DNA from: Lapillicoccus jejuensis
Lineage (GTDB): Bacteria; Actinomycetota; Actinomycetes; Actinomycetales; Dermatophilaceae
DNA: 64,000 nt
Direction of reading: 5' to 3'
Assembly (NCBI RefSeq): GCF_006715055.1
Contig: NZ_VFMN01000001.1
Coordinates: 3,906,001-3,970,000 of the forward strand
Shown one piece after another: positions 9,129 through 18,291 of this stretch. Made by a program: the position numbers and the translations under genes. A model generated the notes under the pieces. The model searched no databases and was not told where the DNA came from. It worked only from the letters and a program-made list of their open reading frames with translations. Every line of letters begins with the position of its first letter. Position 1 is the first letter of the stretch.

Positions 9129-9167
9129 GGCGAAGCCTTCGGTGAGGTCGGGCGTAGGTGGTGGAGG

Positions 9168-10967
9168 TCAGTAGTGCAGGCCGTACCCGAAGGGGTACAG
9201 CGTCTGGGTCGGGTCCCCGGCGACGGGGACGACCACGGGCAGCCGGCCGGACGGGTTCACGGCGCCGGCGACGACGGCCGCGGCGGCGGTCAGCGCGACG
9301 GGGCTGTAGGAGTAGGCGGCCAGGTAGGTCGGCGCGTCACCGAGGTAGGCGACGTCGTACGGGTCGTTGACCGCGACGACGACCACCGGGACCCCGGTCG
9401 CGCGCAGCCGGTCGACGAGCGTCTTCTGCGCGGGGTAGGCGCTGACCTTGTACGACGACACGACGACGGCGTCCTGCCCGGCCGCCGCGTCGACGGCCGA
9501 CTGGATCGTCGCGTCGGTCGGTGCCGTCCCGGTCGACAGCACCGTCGTCGTCGCGCCGTGGCCACCGAGCGCCGTCCCGAGCGTCGCCGTCGTCGTCACG
9601 CCGTAGCCGGTGACGAGCACCTTCTTCCCGCTCACGGCGAGCGGCAGGACACCGTCGTCGTTGCGCACGAGGGTCGTCGTCCGCCGGCTCACCGCGTCGG
9701 CCGTCGCGAGGTGAGACGGCGTGCCGACGACGGTCATCACCGCGCCGGGGTGGACGTACGGCGACGCGACGACGCCGCGGCGGTGCTTGAGCGACAGGAT
9801 CCGGGTGACCTTGGCGTCGAGGTCGGCCATCGGGAGGCGGCCGGACCCCACGGCGTCGAGGACGGCGTGGAAGGACGCGTCGACGGACGGGGTCATGAGC
9901 AGGTGGTCGACCCCGGCGAGCAGCGCGCGGACGGCGACCTCGGGGTCGCCGTACAGGTCCCGCACGCCCTGCATCTCGAGCGAGTCGGTGATGACGACGC
10001 CGTCGTAGCCGAGCTCGTCGCGCAGCAGCCCGGTGAGGATGGGCTGCGACAGCGTCGCCGGGTCGCCCGAGGCGTCCAGCGACGGGAACTGGATGTGCGC
10101 GGTCATGATCATGTCGATGTCGGCGGCGACGGCCGCCCGGAACGGCGGGGCGTCGATGGTCTCCCACTGCGCCTTGGTGTGGGTGATGACGGGGAAACCG
10201 GTGTGGCTGTCGGTCGCCGTGTCGCCGTGGCCCGGGAAGTGCTTGGCCGTGGCGCTGATCCCGGCGTCCTGCTGGTAGCCGCCGACCTGGGCCGTGACCA
10301 TCCGCGAGACGAGCGTCGGGTCGGAGCCGAACGAGCGCACCCCGATGACGGGGTTGAGCGGGTTGACGTTGACGTCCGCGTCGGGCGCCGCGTCCGTCGT
10401 CAGGCCCATGGCCCGCAGCTCGCGGCCGGTGATCCGGGCCGCGGTCCGCGCGTCGGCGGTGCTGCGGCCGGCGCCCAGGGCCATCGAGCCGGGGAACTGC
10501 GTCGCCGGCGGCCCGATCCGCGTGACGATGCCCTGCTCCTGGTCGATGGTGAGAGTGAGCGGGACCTTCGCCCCCGCCGAGAGCGCCGCGCGCTGGAGAC
10601 CGTTGGACAGCCCCGCGACCTGCTGCGGGCCGCCGCCGACGTTGTCGCTCCAGGCGAAGTAGATGACGCCGCCGAGGTGGTACTTGCGGATCGCCTCGCG
10701 GGCGGTCGCGACGCCGTACAGCGCGGTGTTGCGGTCGTCGGCCGTGGTGGCCGTAGGCCCGTAGACGTACTGGACGAAGAGCTGGCCGACCTTCTCCTCC
10801 AGCGTCATCCCGGCCAGGGTGGCAGCGACCCACCGCTTGCCGGCGGCCGTCAGGGGCGGGGCGGTGGCGGCCGAGGCGGCCCCGGCGGAGCCGACCAGGG
10901 CGGCCCCGGCGGCCCCGGCGGCGAGCCCTCCGAGCACGGTGCGGCGGGTGGGGTGGGCGGCGGTCAT
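9168..10967 (-). CDS. nagZ: Secreted GH3 beta-N-acetylhexosaminidase (NagZ-like)
   Basis: This 599-residue family-3 glycoside hydrolase carries the NagZ signature KHFPGHGDT (242-250), where the Asp-His dyad acts as general acid/base, and the nucleophile in VITDSLEM (Asp328). A Tat-type signal (RRTVLGGLAAG) precedes an Ala-rich cleavage region, so it acts outside the membrane. A C-terminal ~200-residue GH3 C domain is present, as in Gram-positive NagZ. It should release GlcNAc from muropeptides. ATG at 10967 is preceded by AAGGGAG at good spacing; a further upstream in-frame start would bury the signal. The serine hydrolase gene follows it. An inverted repeat at 10988-11009 lies in the promoter. 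Confidence 0.88.
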   Translation of the reverse strand: MTAAHPTRRTVLGGLAAGAAGAALVGSAGAASAATAPPLTAAGKRWVAATLAGMTLEEKVGQLFVQYVYGPTATTADDRNTALYGVATAREAIRKYHLGGVIYFAWSDNVGGGPQQVAGLSNGLQRAALSAGAKVPLTLTIDQEQGIVTRIGPPATQFPGSMALGAGRSTADARTAARITGRELRAMGLTTDAAPDADVNVNPLNPVIGVRSFGSDPTLVSRMVTAQVGGYQQDAGISATAKHFPGHGDTATDSHTGFPVITHTKAQWETIDAPPFRAAVAADIDMIMTAHIQFPSLDASGDPATLSQPILTGLLRDELGYDGVVITDSLEMQGVRDLYGDPEVAVRALLAGVDHLLMTPSVDASFHAVLDAVGSGRLPMADLDAKVTRILSLKHRRGVVASPYVHPGAVMTVVGTPSHLATADAVSRRTTTLVRNDDGVLPLAVSGKKVLVTGYGVTTTATLGTALGGHGATTTVLSTGTAPTDATIQSAVDAAAGQDAVVVSSYKVSAYPAQKTLVDRLRATGVPVVVVAVNDPYDVAYLGDAPTYLAAYSYSPVALTAAAAVVAGAVNPSGRLPVVVPVAGDPTQTLYPFGYGLHY

Positions 10968-10987
10968 CACGGGCTCCCTTGCCAATC

Positions 10988-11009
10988 GTTCACGTCTTCT
11001 GCGGTGAAC
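10988..11009. promoter_or_regulatory. Inverted repeat GTTCAC-N10-GTGAAC upstream of nagZ
   Basis: Perfect 6-base arms are separated by 10 bases, so the half-sites lie about 1.5 helical turns apart. The site begins 20 bp upstream of the nagZ start, where RNA polymerase would bind. No regulator gene is adjacent. A dimeric repressor site is inferred. Confidence 0.45.
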
Positions 11010-11083
11010 ATGCAACTTAGCCACAGCACGAGCTCGGGACAAGCCCCCGGCATAGCCGGGCGGGCGGCGTGGTTCCCTCCGTC

Positions 11084-11377
11084 ATGAGCACTGTGCAGGC
11101 CGTCTGGAACGGCACCGTCATCGCCCGGTCCGACGACACGGTCGTCGTCGAGAACAACCACTACTTCCCACGGTCCTCGGTCGACGAGAGCCTCCTCGCG
11201 CCCAGCGACACGACGTCGGTGTGCCCGTGGAAGGGCACCGCGTCGTACGCCTCGCTCGTCGTCGACGGGCAGACCAACACCGACGCCATGTGGTTCTACC
11301 CCGAGCCGAAGGAGAAGGCCGAGATGGTCCGCGACCGGGTCGCCTTCTGGAAGGGCGTCCAGGTCAGCGAGGTCTGA
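11084..11377 (+). CDS. DUF427 domain protein
   Basis: A 97-residue protein spanning one complete DUF427 domain: VWNGTVIARSDDTVVVENNHYFP, then the signature CPWKGTASY and DAMWFYPEP. The family is a small beta fold common in Actinomycetota; its biochemical function is not established. ATG at 11084 is the start with the family-typical N-terminus. It is divergent from nagZ and convergent with the IolE-like gene, so it probably stands alone. Confidence 0.85.
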   Translation: MSTVQAVWNGTVIARSDDTVVVENNHYFPRSSVDESLLAPSDTTSVCPWKGTASYASLVVDGQTNTDAMWFYPEPKEKAEMVRDRVAFWKGVQVSEV

Positions 11378-11398
11378 GCCCCTGGAGCGCGGCGCGCC

Positions 11399-12307
11399 TC
11401 AGACCCAGCGGCGCAGCACCTCGCGGTTCGTCCCGCTGTCGCGGTACGGCGCCGCGGGGTCGCTGCCCGCGACCGGGTAGAGGTCCTGCTCGACGACGAG
11501 CCAGCCGTCCCAGCCGGAGGCGACGACGTCGTCCATGAGCTGCGCCATGGGCAGGTCGCCCTCGCCGAACGGCACGAACGTCCCGCCGGACCACACGTCG
11601 ATCATCCCGCCGCCGTTGCCGACGATCTCGCGCAGCACGGGGACGCGGACGTCCTTGAGGTGCAGGTGGTTGATCCGAGGCCGCCAGCGCTCCCACGCGG
11701 TCAGCACGTCGCCGCCGCCGATGAGCAGGTGGCCGGTGTCGAAGGTGAGGTCGACGTCCGTGCGGGCGAGGAACTCGTCGACCTCCTCGGGGGTCTCGAC
11801 GAAGGTGCAGGCGTGGTGGTGGAAGGTCGGCTCCAGACCGCGCCCCCTCACCCGCGCGGCGGCCGTGGCGAGGTTGCGGGCGAAGCGGTCCCACCCCTCC
11901 TCGTCGAGGCGGTGCCCCGCTCCCCCGCCGGGGTTCGCCTTGCGCTGCGCGTCGCCGCTGTCGGCGAGCGTCGGCAGGGGGGCCCGGCCGGGGTGCGCCT
12001 CGAGGGCGTCGGAGAAGACGTCGAGCGCCTCGTCCAGGCTGGGCAGCGCCGCCGCGAAGGCCTCGTCGTCGCTGAACGGCAGGTCGACCCAGCCGCCGGC
12101 CAGCTCCAGCCCGTGCCCGCGCAGCCGGTCGCGCAGCTCGCGACCGCGGCCGAGGAAGCCGACGGGGCCGAGGTCGACGCCGGCGTACCCGTCCCGCTCC
12201 AGCGCCGTGGCGACCTGCTCGCCCGTCGGGAGCACCAGGCCCGGGTCGTCGGGGGTCAGCTCGAACACGCCGAAGTTCACGGGGGCACCGGCCACGGAGA
12301 TCGCCAC
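11399..12307 (-). CDS. iolE: TIM-barrel sugar isomerase/epimerase, probable inosose dehydratase (IolE-like)
   Basis: A 302-residue AP-endonuclease-2-type TIM barrel (sugar phosphate isomerase/epimerase family). It opens with IAGAPVNFGVFEL and has HHHACTFVETPEE, FDTGHL, HLHLKDV and VEQDLY, which supply the metal-binding His, Glu and Asp of the family. It is divergent from a complete iolG-C-aldolase-B-D-A operon that otherwise lacks the 2-keto-myo-inositol dehydratase step, so it is the natural IolE candidate. GTG at 12307 lacks a Shine-Dalgarno. A TTGACA box (12338-12343) and TCATCG 17 bp further place the transcription start at or next to the GTG. The exact reaction is inferred from context. 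Confidence 0.75.
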   Translation of the reverse strand: MAISVAGAPVNFGVFELTPDDPGLVLPTGEQVATALERDGYAGVDLGPVGFLGRGRELRDRLRGHGLELAGGWVDLPFSDDEAFAAALPSLDEALDVFSDALEAHPGRAPLPTLADSGDAQRKANPGGGAGHRLDEEGWDRFARNLATAAARVRGRGLEPTFHHHACTFVETPEEVDEFLARTDVDLTFDTGHLLIGGGDVLTAWERWRPRINHLHLKDVRVPVLREIVGNGGGMIDVWSGGTFVPFGEGDLPMAQLMDDVVASGWDGWLVVEQDLYPVAGSDPAAPYRDSGTNREVLRRWV

Positions 12308-12337
12308 GGGAGGACGATGACGACCGTCCGGTCCCAC

Positions 12338-12408
12338 TGTCAAGTCGATGAGACAACATCCTAATGTCAGGACATTTGCTTGACAGGTCGTCACGTCGCG
12401 CACGACGA
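12338..12408. promoter_or_regulatory. Divergent iolE-like / iolG promoter region with operator
   Basis: A minus-strand TTGACA lies at 12338-12343 and a plus-strand TTGACA at 12380-12385. Between them is the near-palindrome ATGTC-AG-GACAT within TAATGTCAGGACA (12362-12374). The same 13 bases occur in front of the gntR gene at 21204-21216. The layout suggests one operator controlling both directions. Confidence 0.65.
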
Positions 12409-12448
12409 TGGGGCCGCCCATCCCGCAGGACCAGAGAGGCTCCCCACC

Positions 12449-13453
12449 ATGCGCATCGGACTCGCCGGCGTCGGCCGGATCGGCGCCTTCCACGCCGAGA
12501 CGCTCCGGGACCTCCCCGGGGTCGACGAGGTCGTCGTCGCCGACGCCCTGCCCGACGCGGCCCGGGCCGTCGCCGACACGCTCGGGGTCGGCTTCGCCGC
12601 CACCGCCGAGGAGCTGCTCGCCTCCGGGCTCGACGGCTTCGTCGTCGCGACGGCCACCCCCGGCCACGCCCCGCTGCTGCGGGCCGGCGTCGCCGCCGGC
12701 GTCCCGACCTTCTGCGAGAAGCCGGTCGCGGCGACCCTCGAGGAGACCGTCGAGCTGGCCCGGCTCGTCGCCGGCAGCGACGTCCCCGTCCACGTCGGGT
12801 TCCAGCGTCGCTTCGACGCCGGCTACCGACGGGCCAAGGCCGCGGTCGACGCCGGCGAGCTCGGCTTCGTCCACTCGGTGCGCAGCCAGACCCACGACGA
12901 GGCGCCGCCGCACGCGTCGTACGTGCCCGGCAGCGGTGGGATCTTCCGCGACTGCAACGTCCACGACTTCGACGTCCTGCGGTTCGTCACGGGCCACGAG
13001 GTGGTCACCGCCTACGCCGCCGGCGGCAACAAGGGCGCCGACTTCTTCCGCGACGCGGGCGACGTCGACACGGCCGCGGCCCTGCTCACCCTCGATGACG
13101 GCACCCTCGTCACCGTCACCTCGACCCGCTACCACGGCGCCGGTCACGACGTGCGGATGGAGGTGGCCGGCAGCGAGGGCACCATCGGCGTCGGGTACGA
13201 CGACTCGCTCGCCCTGCGATCGGCCGAGGAGGGGGCGTCGTACCCGGCGGGGCCGGTGCACCACTCCTTCATGGACCGCTTCCTCCCGGCCTACCGCGCC
13301 GAGCTCACCGCGTTCGTCGAGGTCGCCCGGGGCGAGCGGCCGAGCCCGTGCACCGTCGACGACGCCCTCCAGGCCTTCCGCACCGCCGAGGCGTGCGACC
13401 GCTCTCGCCGCGAGGGACGCATCGTGCACCTCGACGAGGTGCCGGGCGCATGA
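12449..13453 (+). CDS. iolG: myo-Inositol 2-dehydrogenase (Gfo/Idh/MocA family)
   Basis: This 334-residue NAD-dependent oxidoreductase has an N-terminal Rossmann motif IGLAGVGRIGAFHAE, the EKPVA motif (FCEKPVAATLEE) and the catalytic-domain segment GGIFRDCNVHDFDVLRF with the conserved D-x-x-x-H. It oxidises myo-inositol to scyllo-inosose (2-keto-myo-inositol), the first step of the pathway. ATG at 12449 fits the Rossmann start; AGAGAGG lies about nine bases upstream. It is first in a six-gene operon and its stop overlaps the iolC start as ATGA. Related dehydrogenases can also act on scyllo- or D-chiro-inositol. Confidence 0.88.
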   Translation: MRIGLAGVGRIGAFHAETLRDLPGVDEVVVADALPDAARAVADTLGVGFAATAEELLASGLDGFVVATATPGHAPLLRAGVAAGVPTFCEKPVAATLEETVELARLVAGSDVPVHVGFQRRFDAGYRRAKAAVDAGELGFVHSVRSQTHDEAPPHASYVPGSGGIFRDCNVHDFDVLRFVTGHEVVTAYAAGGNKGADFFRDAGDVDTAAALLTLDDGTLVTVTSTRYHGAGHDVRMEVAGSEGTIGVGYDDSLALRSAEEGASYPAGPVHHSFMDRFLPAYRAELTAFVEVARGERPSPCTVDDALQAFRTAEACDRSRREGRIVHLDEVPGA

Positions 13454-14463
13454 ACGGCGAGGGGACGGGTGCCGACGGGACGACCGACGACGGGGCGCCG
13501 TACGACCTGGTGACCATCGGCCGCTGCGGGGTCGACATCTACCCGCTCGACCACGGCGTCGGGCTGGCGCAGGTGAGGACGTTCGAGAAGTTCCTCGGCG
13601 GCAGCGCGACCAACGTCGCGGTCGCGGCCGCCCGGCACGGGCGGCGGACCGCCGTCGTCACGCGGACCGGGCGGGACCCGTTCGGGGAGTACGTCGCCGC
13701 CGAGATCGCGCGGCTCGGCGTGGACAACGCCTTCGTCGAGCCGGTCGACGGGCCGCCGACGCCGGTGACCTTCTGCGAGATCTTCCCCCCGGACGACTTC
13801 CCGCTCTGGTTCTACCGCTACCCCACCGCCCCGGACCTGCTCATCGACCCGGCCACGCTGCCGCTCGACGCGGTCCGCGACGCGCGGATCTACTGGTCGA
13901 CCGTCACCGGCCTGTCGCAGGAGCCGAGCCGCGCGGCGCACCACGTCGCCTGGCGGGCGCGCGAGCGACGACCGATGACCGTGCTCGACCTCGACTGGCG
14001 GCCGATGTTCTGGCCCGACGAGGAGACCGGACGCGCCGAGGTCGGCCGCGCGCTCGAGCACGTGACGATCGCCGTCGGCAACCGCGAGGAGTGCGCCGTC
14101 GCGGTCGACGAGACCGACCCGCACCGCGCCGCCGACGCGCTGCTGGACCGCGGTCTCGACCTCGCCGTCGTCAAGCTGGGCCCGCGCGGGGTGCTCGCCG
14201 CCACGCGCGAGGAGCGGGTCGAGGTGCCGACGCACCCCGTCGAGGTCGTCAACGGGCTCGGGGCCGGTGACGCCTTCGGCGGGGCGCTCGTGCACGGCCT
14301 CCTGGCCGGCTGGTCGCTGGAGCGGACCCTGCGGCTGGCCAACGTCGCCGGTGCCATCGTCGCCTCGCGGCTCGAGTGCTCGACGGCGATGCCGACCACG
14401 GCGGAGGTCGAGGCGGTGGCCGCCGGCGCCTCCCCCGCCGATGTACGGCCGGCGGTCCGATGA
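13450..14463 (+). CDS. iolC: 5-Dehydro-2-deoxygluconokinase
   Basis: A 337-residue PfkB-family sugar kinase. The N-terminal signature is FLGGSATNVAVAAARHG; the C-terminal signature VVNGLGAGDAFGGALVHG includes the GAGD anion hole and the catalytic Asp. It phosphorylates 2-deoxy-5-keto-D-gluconate to the 6-phosphate in inositol breakdown. Length matches single-domain IolC; Gram-negative forms often carry a fused DUF2090 aldolase-like domain, which here is a separate downstream gene. It starts with ATG at 13450, overlapping the iolG stop by four bases. Confidence 0.9.
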   Translation: MNGEGTGADGTTDDGAPYDLVTIGRCGVDIYPLDHGVGLAQVRTFEKFLGGSATNVAVAAARHGRRTAVVTRTGRDPFGEYVAAEIARLGVDNAFVEPVDGPPTPVTFCEIFPPDDFPLWFYRYPTAPDLLIDPATLPLDAVRDARIYWSTVTGLSQEPSRAAHHVAWRARERRPMTVLDLDWRPMFWPDEETGRAEVGRALEHVTIAVGNREECAVAVDETDPHRAADALLDRGLDLAVVKLGPRGVLAATREERVEVPTHPVEVVNGLGAGDAFGGALVHGLLAGWSLERTLRLANVAGAIVASRLECSTAMPTTAEVEAVAAGASPADVRPAVR

Positions 14464-15365
14464 CCGCCGGCACGACGACCGTCCCGGTCGCGGTGGACGA
14501 CCTCACCGAGGTGCGGGTCCGCGAGCCGCACCGGATCGCCACCGGCTGGGCCGCACGTCGTCGCCGCCCGCTCGTCGGCGACGACGGCCGGCTGCTGCTC
14601 GTCGCCGCCGACCACCCGGCCCGCGGGGCCCTCGGAGTCCGCGCCGACCCCCTGGCCATGGCCGACCGGCGCGAGCTGCTCACCCGCCTCGTCACCGCCC
14701 TGGGGCGCCCGGGCGTCGACGGGGTCCTCGGCACGCCCGACGTCCTCGACGACCTGCTCCTGCTCGGGGCGCTCGAGGACAAGGTCGCCGTCGGCTCGAT
14801 GAACCGCGGCGGTCTGCAGGGCGCGAGCTTCGAGCTCGACGACCGCTTCACCGCGTACGACGCCCCGCGGATCGCCGCGCTCGGCCTCGAGGGCGGCAAG
14901 ATGCTCACCCGCATCTGCCTCGACGACATCGGGACGGCCGCGACGCTGCAGGCCAGCGCCGACGCGGTGACGGCCCTCGCCGACGCCGGGCTAATGGCCA
15001 TGGTCGAGCCGTTCCTCTCGGTCCGCCGTGACGGACGGGTCGGCAACCTGCTCGACGCCGAGTCGGTGCTGCGGTCGGCCGCGATCGCCGCCGGGCTCGG
15101 GGCGTCCAGCGCGCACACCTGGCTCAAGCTGCCCGTCGTCGACGGGCTCGAGCAGGTCATGGCCGGGACGACGCTGCCGACGCTGCTGCTCGGGGGTGAC
15201 CCGGTCGGCGATCCCGCCGACACCTACGCCGCGTGGGGCCGGGGCCTCGCCCTCCCCGCGGTCCGCGGGCTCGTCGTCGGCCGCGCCCTGCTGTACCCCC
15301 CGGACGGCGACGTCGCCGCCGCGGTGGACGTGGCGGCCGGGCTCGTGCACGGTGGTGACTCGTGA
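14460..15365 (+). CDS. Cgl0158-family (beta/alpha)8 aldolase-like protein, candidate IolJ
   Basis: A 301-residue TIM-barrel protein of the kind found in actinobacterial iol clusters (Corynebacterium Cgl0158-type, often labelled deoxyribose-phosphate aldolase-like). Visible features are LLLVAADHPARG near residue 38, LEGGKML with a candidate Schiff-base Lys, AMVEPFL, and THTWLKLPV-like AHTWLKLPV. By position between iolC and iolB it should cleave 2-deoxy-5-keto-gluconate 6-phosphate to dihydroxyacetone phosphate and malonic semialdehyde. That assignment is inferred from the missing pathway step. ATG at 14460 overlaps the iolC stop by four bases. Confidence 0.72.
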   Translation: MTAGTTTVPVAVDDLTEVRVREPHRIATGWAARRRRPLVGDDGRLLLVAADHPARGALGVRADPLAMADRRELLTRLVTALGRPGVDGVLGTPDVLDDLLLLGALEDKVAVGSMNRGGLQGASFELDDRFTAYDAPRIAALGLEGGKMLTRICLDDIGTAATLQASADAVTALADAGLMAMVEPFLSVRRDGRVGNLLDAESVLRSAAIAAGLGASSAHTWLKLPVVDGLEQVMAGTTLPTLLLGGDPVGDPADTYAAWGRGLALPAVRGLVVGRALLYPPDGDVAAAVDVAAGLVHGGDS

Positions 15366-16294
15366 GCCGCTGGACCTTCCCGCTCGGCACCCTGCGCCAC
15401 GACGGCTGGGACGTCGTCGTCGACGACGCCCTCGACGGGTGGCAGCACACCGGGCTCCTCGTCGTCGACCTCACCGCCGGTGACGAGCGCCGGTTCACCA
15501 CTGCGACGCGCGAGGCCGTCGTCCTCCCCCTCTCCGGCGGCGCCACGGTCACCGTCACGGGCCCGTACGGCGACCTCATGGCCGACCTCGCGCCCCGGGC
15601 CTCGGTCTTCGCCGGAGCACCCGACGTCGTCTACGCACCCCGCGGCAGCGACGTCGTCGTCAGCGCGACGGCGGGCCCGACGCGGGTGGCGCTCTGCCTG
15701 GCTGTCGTCCCCGGCGAGGCGCCCGACGACGTCCCGCCACCGCGACACCTCCCCGCCGCCGACGTCCCGGTCGAGCTGCGCGGTGCTGGGCAGGCCTCCC
15801 GCGAGGTCCGTAACTTCGGCGTGCCGGGCGTCCTCGGCGCCGAGCGGATCATCGCCTGCGAGGTCGTCACACCCGAGGGCAACTGGAGCTCGTACCCGCC
15901 GCACAAGCACGACGAGGAACGGCCCGACGAGGAGACCGCGCTCGAGGAGATCTACTACCACGAGGTGCGGGTGACCCCCGGGTCGCCGGCGCCCGGCCCC
16001 AACGGCGAGGGTGCCGACCCACACGGGTACCTGAGGGTCTACGGCAGCGGCGCAGACCGCGAGATCGACGAGCTGACGCCGGTGCGCACCGGCGACGTCG
16101 TGCTCGTCCCGCACGGCTGGCACGGTCCGGCGATGGCCGTCCCCGGCTACGACCTGTACTACCTCAACGTCATGGCCGGCCCCGGTCCGGAGCGCGCCTG
16201 GCTGATCTGCGACGACCCCGCCCACGGCTGGGTACGGAGCACCTGGGCCGACCAGCCGGTCGACCCCCGCCTGCCGCTGGGAGGACCCCGATGA
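15362..16294 (+). CDS. iolB: 5-Deoxy-glucuronate isomerase
   Basis: This 310-residue double-stranded beta-helix protein of the IolB/KduI family has the metal-binding set PPHKHDEERPDEETALEEIYYHEV (two His, Glu) and a later His in VPHGWHGP. It isomerises 5-deoxy-D-glucuronate to 2-deoxy-5-keto-D-gluconate. GTG at 15362 overlaps the upstream TGA as GTGA. Length and motif order match the family. Confidence 0.92.
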   Translation: MSRWTFPLGTLRHDGWDVVVDDALDGWQHTGLLVVDLTAGDERRFTTATREAVVLPLSGGATVTVTGPYGDLMADLAPRASVFAGAPDVVYAPRGSDVVVSATAGPTRVALCLAVVPGEAPDDVPPPRHLPAADVPVELRGAGQASREVRNFGVPGVLGAERIIACEVVTPEGNWSSYPPHKHDEERPDEETALEEIYYHEVRVTPGSPAPGPNGEGADPHGYLRVYGSGADREIDELTPVRTGDVVLVPHGWHGPAMAVPGYDLYYLNVMAGPGPERAWLICDDPAHGWVRSTWADQPVDPRLPLGGPR

Positions 16295-18291
16295 CCGAGC
16301 CTGCCTCCGGCGTGTCGAGCACCGTGCGGCTCACCGTCGCCCAGGCCCTCGTCCGCTTCCTCGCCGCCCAGTGGTCCGAGCGCGACGGGGAGCGGCAGAA
16401 GCTCTTCGCCGGGATGCTCGGCATCTTCGGCCACGGCAACGTCGCCGGTGTCGGCCAGGCCCTGCTCGAGAACGAGCTCGAGGCGACCGGGGACGACCGC
16501 CTGCCCTACGTCCTCGCCCGCAACGAGCAGGCCATGGTCCACACCGCCGTCGGCTACGCCCGCCAGCGCGACCGCCTGCAGACCTGGGCCTGCACGGCGT
16601 CGGTCGGCCCGGGCTCGACGAACATGCTCACCGGCGCGGCGCTGGCGACGGTCAACCGGATCCCCGTGCTGCTGCTGCTGTCCGGCACCTTCGCCACGCG
16701 GGTGAGCGCGCCCGTGCTCCAGGAGCTCGAGGCGCCGTACGCCGGCGACGTCACCGTCAACGACGCCTTCCGGCCGCTGTCGCGCTTCTTCGACCGGGTG
16801 AGCCGCCCGGAGCAGCTGCCGTCGGCGCTGCTCGCCGCCATGCGGGTGCTCACCGACCCGGCCGAGACCGGCGCCGTCACCCTCGCGCTCCCCCAGGACG
16901 TCCAGGCGGAGGCGCACGACTGGCCCGTCGAGCTCTTCGCGCCGCGGGTGTGGCGCATCGGTCGACCCCAGGCCGACCCGGCCGACCTCGGCGACGCCGT
17001 GGCGCTGCTGCGCTCCGCCCGGCGCCCGATGGTCGTCGCCGGCGGCGGTGTCCACTACGCGCAGGCCGAGGACGCGCTGCGCACCTTCTGCGAGGCGACC
17101 GGGGTCCCCGTCGGCGAGACCCAGGCCGGCAAGGGCAGCCTCCCGCACGGCCACCCGCAGCTGCTCGGCGCCGTCGGCTCGACCGGCACGACCGCGGCCA
17201 ACGCGGTCGCCGAGCGCGCCGACGTCGTCCTCGGGGTCGGCACGCGGTGGAGCGACTTCACGACCGCGTCGCGCACCGCGTTCCAGGACCCGGGCGTACG
17301 CTTCGTCAACCTCAACGTCGCCCGGTTCGACGCCGGCAAGCAGGCCGGGCTCCCCCTCGTCGGCGACGCCCGCGACACCCTCACCGCGCTCACCGCCGCC
17401 CTCGACGGGTGGTCGGTCGAGGCGTCGTACCGGCAGGAGCAGCAACGGCTCCAGGCCGACTGGGACGAGCTCGTGGAGGGCGCCTACCACCCGGCGGCCG
17501 AGGTGACCGACGCCCTCGCCGACGGCCTGCTCACCCAGGGTGAGGTCCTCGGGGCGGTCAACGAGCTGAGCGACCCGCGCGACGTCGTCCTCTGCGCCGC
17601 CGGCTCGATGCCCGGGGACCTGCACAAGCTGTGGCGGGTGCGCGACCGCAAGGGCTACCACGTCGAGTACGGCTTCTCCTGCATGGGTTACGAGATCCCG
17701 GCGTCGATCGGCATCAGGCTCGCCGACCCGTCGCGCGACGTCTTCGCCATGGTCGGCGACGGCGGCTGGCTGATGATGCCGACCGAGCTCGTCACCGCCG
17801 TGCAGGAGCGCATCAAGGTCGTCGTCGTCCTCGTGCAGAACCACGGCTTCCACTCGATCGGCTCGCTCTCGCAGTCGCTCGGCTCGCAGCGCTTCGGCAC
17901 GCGCTACCGCTTCCGCGGCGAGGACGGCCGGCTCGACGGCCAGTTCCTCCCGGTCGACCTCGCGGCCAACGCCCGCAGCCTCGGGGCCACGGTCATCGAG
18001 GTGCGTTCTCGGGAAGAGCTCATCCAGGCGATCAAGGCCGCGAAGGCCGCGCCCGAGGACGGCGGCCCGGTCGTCGTCCACGTCGAGACCGACCCCTTCG
18101 TCGGCGCGCCGGACAGCGCATCCTGGTGGGACGTGCCGGTCAGCGAGGTCGCCTCGCTGGACACGACCCGCACGGCCCACGACGAGTACCTGACGCACAA
18201 GGCGCGACAGCGCCCGTACGTCGCCCCGCACCACGAGCCCCTCACCAGCAGCGCCACCAGCCGCACCACCGACGGAGGACGACCGGCATGA
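16291..18291 (+). CDS. iolD: 3D-(3,5/4)-trihydroxycyclohexane-1,2-dione acylhydrolase
   Basis: This 666-residue thiamine-diphosphate enzyme has the usual three-domain layout. The N-terminal domain contains ARNEQAMVHTAVGYARQ (the Glu that activates ThDP). The middle domain has GGGVHYAQAEDALR. The C-terminal ThDP-binding motif is AMVGDGGWLMMP followed by VQNHGFHSIGSL. It hydrolyses the cyclic diketone to 5-deoxy-D-glucuronate, opening the inositol ring. ATG at 16291 overlaps the iolB stop. The 3' end overlaps the start of the dehydrogenase gene, again as ATGA, preceded by GGAGGAC. Confidence 0.93.
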   Translation: MTEPASGVSSTVRLTVAQALVRFLAAQWSERDGERQKLFAGMLGIFGHGNVAGVGQALLENELEATGDDRLPYVLARNEQAMVHTAVGYARQRDRLQTWACTASVGPGSTNMLTGAALATVNRIPVLLLLSGTFATRVSAPVLQELEAPYAGDVTVNDAFRPLSRFFDRVSRPEQLPSALLAAMRVLTDPAETGAVTLALPQDVQAEAHDWPVELFAPRVWRIGRPQADPADLGDAVALLRSARRPMVVAGGGVHYAQAEDALRTFCEATGVPVGETQAGKGSLPHGHPQLLGAVGSTGTTAANAVAERADVVLGVGTRWSDFTTASRTAFQDPGVRFVNLNVARFDAGKQAGLPLVGDARDTLTALTAALDGWSVEASYRQEQQRLQADWDELVEGAYHPAAEVTDALADGLLTQGEVLGAVNELSDPRDVVLCAAGSMPGDLHKLWRVRDRKGYHVEYGFSCMGYEIPASIGIRLADPSRDVFAMVGDGGWLMMPTELVTAVQERIKVVVVLVQNHGFHSIGSLSQSLGSQRFGTRYRFRGEDGRLDGQFLPVDLAANARSLGATVIEVRSREELIQAIKAAKAAPEDGGPVVVHVETDPFVGAPDSASWWDVPVSEVASLDTTRTAHDEYLTHKARQRPYVAPHHEPLTSSATSRTTDGGRPA

